Positions 47,216-55,298 of a DNA stretch of 64,000 nt are shown here, one piece after another; position 1 is the stretch's first letter; every line of letters begins with the position of its first letter. The notes beneath the pieces were generated by a model that had not been told where the DNA came from, did no database searches, and was given only the letters and a program-made list of their open reading frames with translations. A program made the translations under genes and the position numbers. Origin of the DNA: Legionella massiliensis (GTDB lineage: Bacteria > Pseudomonadota > Gammaproteobacteria > Legionellales > Legionellaceae); the NCBI RefSeq assembly GCF_000756815.1, contig NZ_CCVW01000003.1:682001-746000 (forward strand), written 5' to 3'.

Positions 47216-47982
47216 TTCTGCGTCGTTAATGCTCCTGCTCTACCTTTAATTCTTATTTTATGAATAAATTTAAACGACTTTAAAATATAAAAATAAATTG
47301 AATTGCTGCACAAATCGATAAGTAAATATAAACCCGCAATACCTGAAGGAAAGGGACCAATCGAGGGGTAATTAGGATGATTTCCTAAGGTGCCATACCA
47401 AGACCAGACTAAAAAAGTAGTACCTAAAAACTCTAGATTATAAACAAGGATGAACATGCATAAATAAAACAGTGGTTTTTTTCGAGTTCGTAGAATTAGC
47501 AAAAACATGAGGAAACAAAGGAATCCAGCTATATCACGCAGTAATATCAAAGACATAAAAGAGATAATAAATATCAACTTTGTTAAAGAGCTCTCTATAG
47601 CCTTATGGTATTTCCATATAATTGGTTGCCTAGAGATTTGATAGGTCGTTGCGTAAAGCACGGCATGCCCCAAAGGAATATACATAGGTATATTTTTTAA
47701 ACGGTATTGATACCAACTAAGAATTAAAGAGCCAAGAATTTCTGCATAAAGGCTGCTCAGAGTCATTAAAAAAATTAACCAATATAGTTTTCGATCCACT
47801 GTAAATAGAAACAAACAATACAGCGACACCATAATAATATTGGCAATATCTTGGCCCTGTGAAAAATACTTAGCAGCATAGGGGCTATCAATAAATAAAA
47901 AAAAAGGTGTGCTTAGAAGGGCCGTTATAGGAAGGATCAAAATAAAATGATTAGAGTTAACGTGCTTTATCTTATTGGTCAT
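47179..47982 (-). CDS. Orphan polytopic membrane protein with an internal repeat
   Basis: Not recognised. The 267-aa protein has seven or eight hydrophobic segments and a short basic tail. Two related loops occur near residues 80-110 and 185-220: LGSLILSWYQYRLKNIPMYI and LGTTFLVWSWYGTLGNHPNY. Both have an L/E-x-LG start, a tryptophan/tyrosine-rich turn and a following P-x-G, suggesting an ancient duplication of four-helix halves. No transporter or enzyme motif was identified. It is more AT-rich than its neighbours. Its 3' end overlaps truD by 37 bp in convergent orientation. Confidence 0.7.
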   Translation of the reverse strand: MTNKIKHVNSNHFILILPITALLSTPFFLFIDSPYAAKYFSQGQDIANIIMVSLYCLFLFTVDRKLYWLIFLMTLSSLYAEILGSLILSWYQYRLKNIPMYIPLGHAVLYATTYQISRQPIIWKYHKAIESSLTKLIFIISFMSLILLRDIAGFLCFLMFLLILRTRKKPLFYLCMFILVYNLEFLGTTFLVWSWYGTLGNHPNYPSIGPFPSGIAGLYLLIDLCSNSIYFYILKSFKFIHKIRIKGRAGALTTQNYLINSRTTDVA

Positions 47983-48060
47983 CGCTCGAAGGGATATATT
48001 AATTTTTTATTATCATAGTCTAGATTATAGGTTAGAAAAACTATAGATTGATCCCCTATA

Positions 48061-48132
48061 TTCCGTAGCGAAGGATCTCAGGAATTGGCACTGTGCCTCA
48101 TTCAGGAGATCCTTCGCTGCGCTCTGGATGAC
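48061..48132. repeat. Palindromic repeat, GCGAAGGATCTCC family
   Basis: GTAGCGAAGGATCTCAGGAA, then TTGGCACTGTGCCTCATTCA, then GAGATCCTTCGCTGCGCTCT. The left arm is truncated. Its core shares TTGGCACTGTGC with the MITE-like elements. It lies in the divergent gap before the 169-aa membrane protein. Confidence 0.85.
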
Positions 48133-48196
48133 CGACTATCCTAGGGTAACGGGGGTGACCTATTACTCCTGATTTTGATTAAAGGAATAAGGTCTG

Positions 48197-48706
48197 ATGA
48201 ATATAAAAAATACAGGGAATTATCTTATTAACTGGTTAGAATCGATTATTAAAAACCCTAATACTTATGTTGCAGCAGCCATTGGGATGCTAATTGGCTC
48301 TTTTATAGGTGGCTTACTTGGAATTATTGCCGGTGGTTTTATTGGTTATAGTTATAAATTCTGCAATAACTGTAGCATCGTTTGGCCTGGAATAGACCCT
48401 TCAATTGTTTTTGGTATTTTTAGTGGACTGATTGTTGGTGTAATAATTGGCTGTTGGCTCTTTGTTCTAATTACAATTTACAGGGTTTACAAAAAAACCA
48501 AAATGCAAACTAGTCTTTCTTCAGACAACATTTCAGAAACGATATGGTGCTCTATCGGTTATAGTGCTGAGGCCGCTCTAGGAATGGGATTGGGTGCTAC
48601 TATTGGTAGTATGAGGCTTCCTGGTATAGGTACAGTCTTGGGAGCGTTTGCAGGATTGCTTCTCATTTTTGTTGCTGCAAATTTTGTGAAGACTAAGCAA
48701 GAGTAG
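48197..48706 (+). CDS. Orphan glycine-zipper membrane protein
   Basis: Not recognised. The 169-aa protein has three Gly/Ala-rich hydrophobic regions: about 30-55 (GSFIGGLLGIIAGGFIGYSY), about 70-100, and about 125-160 (ALGMGLGATIGSMRLPG), all full of GxxxG spacings. A CNNCS pair lies between the first two. There is no cleavable signal peptide. Glycine-zipper proteins of this sort can oligomerise in membranes, but the function is unknown. An AGGTCTG immediately precedes the ATG. It is AT-rich like its upstream neighbour. Confidence 0.65.
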   Translation: MNIKNTGNYLINWLESIIKNPNTYVAAAIGMLIGSFIGGLLGIIAGGFIGYSYKFCNNCSIVWPGIDPSIVFGIFSGLIVGVIIGCWLFVLITIYRVYKKTKMQTSLSSDNISETIWCSIGYSAEAALGMGLGATIGSMRLPGIGTVLGAFAGLLLIFVAANFVKTKQE

Positions 48707-48710
48707 TCTT

Positions 48711-48732
48711 GCTGCGCTGCATCAAGGCTACA
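48711..48732. repeat. Fragment of the TAGCCTGGATGCAGCG repeat
   Basis: GCTGCGCTGCATCAAGGCTA matches one arm of the palindrome at 20310-20388 with one change. It lies in the 29-bp gap between the convergent 169-aa and 406-aa genes. Confidence 0.7.
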
Positions 48733-48735
48733 TTT

Positions 48736-49956
48736 TTATGCGCCATAAGCTGCCATTCTATTCTGTTCCTCTTCTTCCGCTAATAAGCTTGTATCCACCT
48801 CTTCTTGAGCTTCAATATCCAATACAGTAAGCGGTATTGTTGTCTGTTTTTCATCAATTTGAAGACTCAGAGAGGACTCAGCAAGATTGATATTCACAGT
48901 AGCTAAACTATGGTCTGGAGGGCATTCTTCTAATTTTATAAATTTAAAGGGAACCCCATCGATTATGCGTTGGCCGTCATGTAGAGAAACGCCAGTTAGC
49001 TTTAAGCTTTTCTGATTATTGAGGCTGGCGATTTGCGAGCAAATTGAATAAAGCATTTTCCAACTAAGATCGAGGGTCATGCCAACACCAAAGCCTAGAC
49101 CTTTGCCAACCAGCTTCATTGAATTACCCATAACCCAGGCCAGTGTAATACCACAATAAGCATCGAGCAGGCGGCTTGCAAGGGTCGGGGCTATAAATAC
49201 AGCTGCCAGACTGCCACCGGAGCCAACAAACAAGACTAGTCCGCTGCCTACGACAGTAGTTAAGGCATATTGAGCAGGCATCAATTTAGTTGATTTGCTA
49301 ACAATATCGCCAAGAACAAAGCCAGTTGCATAGCCGGCAAGTTCTAAAGGCTTTGCGAAGATAGGTATCATTATCGATGTGGCAGGGAAATTTGCTAATA
49401 GATTTTGATTGAGGGGCTTCGATTCATGATAGACAAATTCTGTAAAATCATTCCACAGCTTTGGTGGAATAGAATCTTTAAGGCATGAATTGATGGTCTC
49501 ATAACAACCTGGTGTTTGGATGAGACGTTTTGCTGCAAGTAAACAATAGGTTTGTGTTTCAAGGTCAAGAGGGTTGGTGTAAGTTAATCCCATAGCATCA
49601 TCAAGTAACTGACCCAAGGTTGCCGAGGCTGAAGAGCGCAGGGGAAGGGTATAGGTCTTATCGATCTGTGATTTGACATAGAATGAAACACAAACAAGAA
49701 TTTGTAAGGCGGCTAAATAACGTTGTGAATCAAAGGAATCATCAGGAGTCTGAGGAAGGTCTTTTTCTAAGTAGGCAAGCATAGATTCAATAAAAGAAAT
49801 TTGCCTATTACGCATTTTGATATCTTTCGCCCCGAAGAAAATGCTGATGGCATAAGGCTGGGAAGCTTCGCTGAGATTGATCTTGGCTAGGGCCTCATAG
49901 CTAGCACGGATTTTTTTTAGTTTAATTATAAATTCGTCAGACAATACAAAATCCAT
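48736..49956 (-). CDS. Orphan protein with hydrophobic core and glutamate-rich tail (effector candidate)
   Basis: Not recognised. ATG codons at 49974 and 49956 are possible; the second (MDFVLSDEF) has GAGG 5 nt upstream and is preferred, giving 406 aa. Residues 1-190 are soluble and helical. Residues of about 200-300 hold several Gly/Ala/Val-rich hydrophobic stretches (ALTTVVGSGLVLFVGSGGSL, GFATGFVLGD-like pieces). The C-terminus is soluble and ends DTSLLAEEEEQNRMAAYGA. A cluster of glutamates 10-15 residues from the end is the E-block pattern described for Dot/Icm secretion signals, so export to a host cell is plausible but unproven. Confidence 0.68.
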   Translation of the reverse strand: MDFVLSDEFIIKLKKIRASYEALAKINLSEASQPYAISIFFGAKDIKMRNRQISFIESMLAYLEKDLPQTPDDSFDSQRYLAALQILVCVSFYVKSQIDKTYTLPLRSSASATLGQLLDDAMGLTYTNPLDLETQTYCLLAAKRLIQTPGCYETINSCLKDSIPPKLWNDFTEFVYHESKPLNQNLLANFPATSIMIPIFAKPLELAGYATGFVLGDIVSKSTKLMPAQYALTTVVGSGLVLFVGSGGSLAAVFIAPTLASRLLDAYCGITLAWVMGNSMKLVGKGLGFGVGMTLDLSWKMLYSICSQIASLNNQKSLKLTGVSLHDGQRIIDGVPFKFIKLEECPPDHSLATVNINLAESSLSLQIDEKQTTIPLTVLDIEAQEEVDTSLLAEEEEQNRMAAYGA

Positions 49957-50439
49957 AAGATCCTCACTTTCCATGTTATAGATCGACTAAAAACGTAATA
50001 GTTCAGCTCTCTAACGCAACCCGTCATCCAGAGCGCCCCAGCCCTTTTGGAGCAAACATCGATAAAGACCTCGTCATCCCGGATTTCCGGGATTAGCACC
50101 GTGCCACACTCAGGAGCTGTCTCTCTACGTTCGACATGACGTACGTCTTTGGGAGCGCAGCGAAGGATCTCCTGAATGAGGCACGGTGCTAATTCCGGAG
50201 ATCCTTCGCTGCGCTCTGGATGACGGAATGTAGGGCGTGACTTATTACCTAAAATTAGTCTCAGGGATTTACTGCCTAAATGCAATCTTATTTGATCAAA
50301 ATTTACAAAAATTAAGTTTATTAAGACCAAGTTGGAGAAGGTTTGCTGAGTATGTTCATAATTATATGAGAAATTTTATTAGAGCTCTTGCCTAAGCTGA
50401 TGATATAGTTTGTGGATACATGTAGCCTGAGCAGTTGCT
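49957..50439. other. Repeat-rich divergent intergenic region
   Basis: This 483-bp gap before the UbiA-type gene has a composite repeat at 50022-50224 and then about 215 bp of AT-rich sequence, which must hold the promoters. No clear -35/-10 pair could be placed. A 134-aa ORF across the repeat is a repeat translation. Confidence 0.7.
50022..50224. repeat. Composite palindromic repeat
   Basis: The left part matches the 5359-5532 repeat (CAAACATCGATAAAGACC, TCTCTCTACGTTCGACATGA). The right part (50151-50224) is a full GCGAAGGATCTCC palindrome with the core TGAGGCACGGTGCTAATTCC. The structure is consistent with one element inserted in or beside another. Confidence 0.85.
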
Positions 50440-51294
50440 ATGACCTCCTCGATAAAACAGTTTTTTTTACTTCTTAGACTTAAACATTGGACTAAATCTG
50501 CTTTTGTACTTCTAGGTGTTTTCTATTCTTCAGATCTGGATTATCTGCCTGATGCTTTATTGGCTGCTTTCTCCTTCTGTCTAATTGCTAGTGCTGTTTA
50601 TATCTATAACGATTTTCAGGATAGGGAAGAAGACCGGCTACACCCTCAGAAACGTCGCAGACCCTTAGCTTCAGGGGATATTTCTTTGGATTTTGCACTG
50701 AGCATGCTTGTATTATTACTACTTGGAGGGCTTGGGCTGGCATGGGCGATTTCGAGTACTCTTGCGGCGCTTTTAGGCCTCTATCTGTTGGTCAATCTTG
50801 CCTATAACCATTACTTAAAGAATTTACCTGTAGCCGATGTGCTCTGTATAGCCAGTGGATTTATGCTGCGGGTGTTGGCAGGCACAATAGGAATTGGTTT
50901 ACCGATTTCCTGGTGGTTAACCATCATGGCAACCCTAATTAGTTTATTTATTGCACTTTGTAAACGCCGATTGGAAAAGCAGCTTGACTTGCAATTTACA
51001 ACTAGGGCTGTACTTAAAAAATACTCTCCGCGTTTTCTGGATTTGATGATTAATAGCGTCGCAATTGGATGTTTTATTATTTATCTACTCTATACCATTA
51101 TTGCGCGTGGCCAATCGTTTTATTTTTTATTAACCCTGCCTTTTGCGGCTTTTGGACTATGGCGCTTTGCTCGCTTAACGACCCGAAATCGTAGCGATAA
51201 TGATGATCCAATTTCTATCTTTGCAGCTGATAATTTATCGCGATTTAATTTATTATGCTTTCTAACCTTAACTCTCATTGCTTTGTTTAAATGA
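50440..51294 (+). CDS. UbiA-family polyprenyl-phosphate phosphoribosyltransferase
   Basis: The 284-aa integral membrane protein has about eight helices and the UbiA prenyl-diphosphate/Mg motifs: [16 protein letters not shown] (NDxxDxxxD) followed by [12 protein letters not shown], and a second loop [11 protein letters not shown]. The [18 protein letters not shown] start and KRRRPLASG resemble decaprenyl-phosphate phosphoribosyltransferases (the mycobacterial Rv3806c type), which join PRPP to a polyprenyl phosphate to begin pentose-donor synthesis. Quinone or heme prenyltransferases are less likely because the N-terminus and neighbours do not fit. The following GT-C gene overlaps it by 4 bp. 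Confidence 0.8.
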   Translation: MTSSIKQFFLLLRLKHWTKSAFVLLGVFYSSDLDYLPDALLAAFSFCLIASAVYIYNDFQDREEDRLHPQKRRRPLASGDISLDFALSMLVLLLLGGLGLAWAISSTLAALLGLYLLVNLAYNHYLKNLPVADVLCIASGFMLRVLAGTIGIGLPISWWLTIMATLISLFIALCKRRLEKQLDLQFTTRAVLKKYSPRFLDLMINSVAIGCFIIYLLYTIIARGQSFYFLLTLPFAAFGLWRFARLTTRNRSDNDDPISIFAADNLSRFNLLCFLTLTLIALFK

Positions 51295-52826
51295 CCACAA
51301 ATAAAAAATGGCTGTTTTTAGCCCTGTTTCTATGTTTTTTCTATTTGTTAGTTTTGCAGGTTATCGCTGTTTGGCCTTATACAATCGATGATATGTATAT
51401 CAGCTTACGCTATGCAAAGAATTGGGTGGATGGCTATGGATTAATATGGAATCTTGGTGATGAACCTGTTGAGGGTTATTCCAATTTTAGCTTTGTTGTT
51501 TTAGCTGCTCTCGCGATTCGCATGGGTTTAGATCCTGTGGTTTTACTCAAGGCTGTTAATGTGATTAGCCTCCTTTTTAGTTCTCTGGCAATCTATTGCC
51601 TGTCGCGCTTCTGGTTTAGAGGTTGGCTAGCAACCATCCCATGCTTGTGGATGCTTGCTTATAGGGGAGAAATTATTTGGTCTGTTAGTGGATTGGAAAC
51701 CATTTTTTATCAAGCCCTAATCTGCTTTTCCCTGTTTTTTTTATTGCGCGGTATGGGCTACTGTTTGTATCCCGAACCTAGAAAAAAACCAAGTCTCTCC
51801 TTTTTTGCAATTTCAGGGTTTCTACTTGCTATGGCCGGTTTGACTCGCCCAGAAGCACCAGCTCTCATGATTCTTTTTGCTGCTTTGGCTTTACTTGATA
51901 GTCCTAAAGAAATGAAGGGGGATTACTACAAAAAGCTTTTGGCAGGCTGCTTAGTCTGTATCGCCATATTTTTACCTTATTTTCTCTGGCGTTGGCACTA
52001 TTATGGTCGCTTGTTTCCTAACCCTGTTTATTGCAAAGGCATTTCTGATTTCTTTTGGGTGCTTAATAGAACATATCTGACTTTAGCCCTACCGTTTTTC
52101 TTTCTCTCCTTAGTTGCAATGCATGTAGCTGAAGATAAACGACATTATTTTTTTTGGTTACCATCATTAGTGTATTTGGCGCTATTAGCACATGCTGATC
52201 CAGTTTCTGCCCTTGATAATCGCTTGTTTTTACCTGTTTTCGTACTGCTTTTACCCTTGGCTTTTTCAGGATTGGCTACAGTCCTTGATTATTTTGTAGT
52301 AGAAAAGGATCTGTTTTATTATGCCTGCCTCCTAATGTTAGCGTTCTGGATAGCCTTTCTATTCCTGAAACCATCAAGTCTAAAAAATTATCGCTATTTT
52401 ACAATTAACCCAGTAAATGGTTATGTGCTGCGCAACAAGGTATTAGCCTGGTTGAATCACAATGCACCTGCGAATAGTCCCGTGGTATTAGCAGATAGTG
52501 GACAAATTCCCTATCTTAGCCCGCTCCCTTACCTTGATTCCTACTGCTTAAATAACAAAGCAATGACCACTATCTACAAAAACGATATGTATCAGGGGTT
52601 CTGCTCAGATGTTATGGTCAGAAAACCACCCGTGGTGATTTTGACTTCGTTGATAGAGAACGATGGTAATGTCATCTATGCTCCTGTAGATGCTTGCCTG
52701 AAAGAGCACTTTAAAAATGACAGTATCTATAAGTTCCAACGAACCTATGAAGTAAAAAGTGTGGAGTTTATATATAGGTATGAGATTTATGTGCTTAGAG
52801 GTAGGACAGGAGTACAAGTAGGCTAG
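51291..52826 (+). CDS. GT-C-fold glycosyltransferase, possibly arabinofuranosyltransferase-like
   Basis: The 511-aa protein has about ten membrane helices. The first extracytoplasmic loop carries the GT-C acidic motif [16 protein letters not shown], then [19 protein letters not shown], and ends in a soluble C-terminal domain of about 120 aa. The DDxYIxxRY and VEGYSN pairing is seen in polyprenyl-phosphate-sugar-dependent enzymes including actinobacterial AftB/ZomB-type (GT89) arabinosyltransferases. It overlaps the UbiA-type gene by 4 bp (ATGA), so the two act together. Inference: it moves a pentose made on a lipid carrier onto a surface glycan or protein. The exact donor and acceptor are unknown. 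Confidence 0.72.
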   Translation: MTTNKKWLFLALFLCFFYLLVLQVIAVWPYTIDDMYISLRYAKNWVDGYGLIWNLGDEPVEGYSNFSFVVLAALAIRMGLDPVVLLKAVNVISLLFSSLAIYCLSRFWFRGWLATIPCLWMLAYRGEIIWSVSGLETIFYQALICFSLFFLLRGMGYCLYPEPRKKPSLSFFAISGFLLAMAGLTRPEAPALMILFAALALLDSPKEMKGDYYKKLLAGCLVCIAIFLPYFLWRWHYYGRLFPNPVYCKGISDFFWVLNRTYLTLALPFFFLSLVAMHVAEDKRHYFFWLPSLVYLALLAHADPVSALDNRLFLPVFVLLLPLAFSGLATVLDYFVVEKDLFYYACLLMLAFWIAFLFLKPSSLKNYRYFTINPVNGYVLRNKVLAWLNHNAPANSPVVLADSGQIPYLSPLPYLDSYCLNNKAMTTIYKNDMYQGFCSDVMVRKPPVVILTSLIENDGNVIYAPVDACLKEHFKNDSIYKFQRTYEVKSVEFIYRYEIYVLRGRTGVQVG

Positions 52827-52983
52827 GCTTGAAGGAGGATTATTAGAATTTAGGAGAACAGCCGGTGTTGAGCACAGATATACGAGGGATTAAAGCTGTA
52901 GTAAGATATACGCCCAAGAAGTTTGGGGATGAGTCAACTTGCTGGCTTCAACCCGGACCCTCTTAAAGGATTTCAAAAAAGTT

Positions 52984-54849
52984 ATGCTGAAGATTAATTC
53001 ATTTTTTCAAAAATTTTATAAAAAATTGCCTGCTCTAGCCTATGATCTCGCTGCTATTCCTCTCGCTTGGTATTGCGCCTATTGGCTACGTTTTAACATG
53101 CAACCCTTCCCGCCAATGTTGGTTACTAGCTATTCTCTAGCCTCATTGTCTGTTCTAACACTAGTACAAATAGTTTCTTATTATTATTTTAAGGTTTATC
53201 GCGGCCTTTGGCGTTTTTCATCCTTAAATGATGTAGCGAGGATTATAAAAGCGACGCTCAGTGCAACAATGATCGCTATTCCGCTGCTTTATCTCAGTAC
53301 ATTATTACATCATATACCGCGTTCAGTGTTTCCTCTCTATGCGATGATTTTAATTATCTTGCTCTGTAGTGCAAGATTAGTTATGCGATCAATCTGGGAA
53401 CAGCGCGCAAAGGTAAGTGTTTTAAAAACCTCAAAACGAGTACTCATTATTGGTGCTGGTCAGGCGGGTGAAAGTCTGGTCCGAGATTTAAAACGAACGC
53501 AATCTTATCTGCCCGTTGGCCTCATTGATGATAGTCTGAGCAAACGAGGCATGGATGTGCATGGTGTGAGGGTTTTAGGGACTACCAATGATTTAACCGA
53601 GCTTGCCTTAAGACATCGGATCGATTTGATCTTAATTGCCATTCCTTCAGCACGCTCAGCATTAATGCGGCGGATTGTTGATCAATGTGAGGGCTGCAAT
53701 ATCCCTTTCCGTACCTTGCCAAGCATCTCCGCATTAGCTGATGGGCGTGTGGAGGTGAATGCGCTTAGGGAGGTGAATATTGAGGATTTGTTAGGGCGCG
53801 ATCAGGTTCGTTTAGAATGGGACAAGATTGCGGCATCTATTAAGGGAAAGCGAGTTGTAGTAACTGGTGGTGGTGGGTCTATTGGCTCCGAGCTTTGCCG
53901 TCAGGTTATGGCGCTTAAACCAAGCAAATTACTCATTATCGAAAATTGTGAATTCAATTTATATAAAATTGAAGGGGAATTAAGAAGCAAATTTCCAGAT
54001 ATAACTCTTGAACTGGGTTTAGTGTCAGTAACTGACAAGGTTGCTGTTGATTATTTCTTCCATCAGTTCCAACCCCAAGTTGTCTTTCACGCGGCTGCTT
54101 ATAAACATGTACCTATGCTTGAAGAGCAGGTAAGAGGTGCTGTACAGAATAATGTACTGGGTACACAGATAGTTGCTGAAGCGAGTATTGCTATTGGTGC
54201 TGAAAAATTTATTTTAATTTCAACGGATAAAGCGGTTAATCCTACCAATGTAATGGGAACGACAAAGCGTGTTGCTGAAATTTACTGTCAAAATATGGAT
54301 AGATTGGTAGAAACTCAATTCATCACAGTGCGTTTTGGTAATGTTTTAAATTCTGCTGGCTCGGTTGTGCCCTTATTTCAAAGGCAATTACAAGCTGGTG
54401 GTCCTATCACAGTGACTCATCCTGATATCCAGCGCTATTTTATGACTATCCCAGAGGCTTGCCAGTTAATCTTGCAAGCAATGAGTACTGGGAGCGGGGG
54501 AGAGATCTTTGTTCTTGATATGGGTGAACCAATAAAGATCAGTTATCTTGCCGAGCAAATGATTCGTTTAGCGGGTAAAGAGCCTGGTAAGGATGTGACA
54601 ATTGAATATATAGGCCTAAGACCAGGTGAAAAGCTTTATGAAGAGCTTTTTCATGATATGGAGCAGTTAGCTCCTACTGAGCATGAAAAGTTGTTTAAGG
54701 CTAAATTTCGCCAATTAGAATGGTCTGAGTTAACCCAGGCGATTCGCTTATTAGATTCTGCTTGTGCTTCGCATAGCATTGACGAACTTTATCTCATATT
54801 AAAAAATCTGGTTCCAGAGTTTAGTACGAAATTGGAGTTGATTGATTAG
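52984..54849 (+). CDS. UDP-sugar 4,6-dehydratase, membrane-bound (WbpM/PglF/CapD type)
   Basis: Four N-terminal membrane helices (about 10-130) precede two nucleotide-binding domains. The first has VLIIGAGQAGESLVRDL near residue 150. The second, an SDR dehydratase, has VVVTGGGGSIGSELC near 300 and STDKAVNPTNVMGTTKRVAE near 420, with the MxxxK variant of the catalytic YxxxK. Such enzymes convert UDP-GlcNAc to a 4-keto-6-deoxy sugar used for O-antigen or protein glycans. The ATG at 52984 is preferred over a TTG at 52939, giving 621 aa. It lies downstream of the UbiA/GT-C pair on the same strand. Confidence 0.92.
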   Translation: MLKINSFFQKFYKKLPALAYDLAAIPLAWYCAYWLRFNMQPFPPMLVTSYSLASLSVLTLVQIVSYYYFKVYRGLWRFSSLNDVARIIKATLSATMIAIPLLYLSTLLHHIPRSVFPLYAMILIILLCSARLVMRSIWEQRAKVSVLKTSKRVLIIGAGQAGESLVRDLKRTQSYLPVGLIDDSLSKRGMDVHGVRVLGTTNDLTELALRHRIDLILIAIPSARSALMRRIVDQCEGCNIPFRTLPSISALADGRVEVNALREVNIEDLLGRDQVRLEWDKIAASIKGKRVVVTGGGGSIGSELCRQVMALKPSKLLIIENCEFNLYKIEGELRSKFPDITLELGLVSVTDKVAVDYFFHQFQPQVVFHAAAYKHVPMLEEQVRGAVQNNVLGTQIVAEASIAIGAEKFILISTDKAVNPTNVMGTTKRVAEIYCQNMDRLVETQFITVRFGNVLNSAGSVVPLFQRQLQAGGPITVTHPDIQRYFMTIPEACQLILQAMSTGSGGEIFVLDMGEPIKISYLAEQMIRLAGKEPGKDVTIEYIGLRPGEKLYEELFHDMEQLAPTEHEKLFKAKFRQLEWSELTQAIRLLDSACASHSIDELYLILKNLVPEFSTKLELID

Positions 54850-54867
54850 CGCTTAATTGAGGAGAGT

Positions 54868-55203
54868 ATGATTATTAGTTACGACGATTTCGCCCAAGTC
54901 GATTTACGTTCAGGAACTGTCACAAAGGTGGAGCCCTTTCCTAAAGCAAAAAAGCCAGCCTATAAAATTTGGGTTGATTTTGGCCCTGAAATTGGAGTTC
55001 TACAAACTTCGGCACAGGTGACGGCACATTATACGCCTGAATCATTATTAGGGCGTACTGTGGTCGGTTGCGTGAACTTAGGTGAAAAGAATATTGCTGG
55101 ATTTGTCTCGCAATTTCTTTTGGTAGGTTTTTCTGATGCGACGGGTGCAATTTGTTTGATTACAACGGAATTTAAGATACCAAACGGGCAAAAACTGCAT
55201 TAG
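54868..55203 (+). CDS. csaA: CsaA-like tRNA-binding-domain protein
   Basis: The 111-aa protein consists of a single EMAP/tRBD OB-fold. It begins YDDFAQVDLRSGTVTKVEPF, followed by PAYKIWVDFG, GVLQTSAQVTAHYTPESLLG, and VVGCVNLGEKNIAGFVSQFL, the pattern of CsaA, a dimeric secretion-related chaperone in Bacillus that also binds tRNA. A GAGGAG lies 6 bp before the ATG. Its role in Gram-negative cells is not well established. Confidence 0.9.
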   Translation: MIISYDDFAQVDLRSGTVTKVEPFPKAKKPAYKIWVDFGPEIGVLQTSAQVTAHYTPESLLGRTVVGCVNLGEKNIAGFVSQFLLVGFSDATGAICLITTEFKIPNGQKLH

Positions 55204-55251
55204 ATTTCTAATTGAAGGCTTTGTCGTTGTTGCGTGGATAAACAGAGCAGC

Positions 55252-55281
55252 CGTCATTGCTTCACTCCGTTCGCAATGACG
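55252..55281. repeat. Small hairpin repeat (CGTCATTGC arms)
   Basis: CGTCATTGC and GCAATGACG are separated by 12 nt (TTCACTCCGTTC). It sits between csaA and the ABC exporter gene and may act as a weak terminator-like stem; no T run follows. Confidence 0.75.
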
Positions 55282-55298
55282 TTATAAGGTAAGTAATC

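Noticed and set aside
49926-50330. 134-aa minus-strand ORF
   Set aside because: It mostly translates the composite repeat and overlaps the start of the 406-aa gene in another frame.
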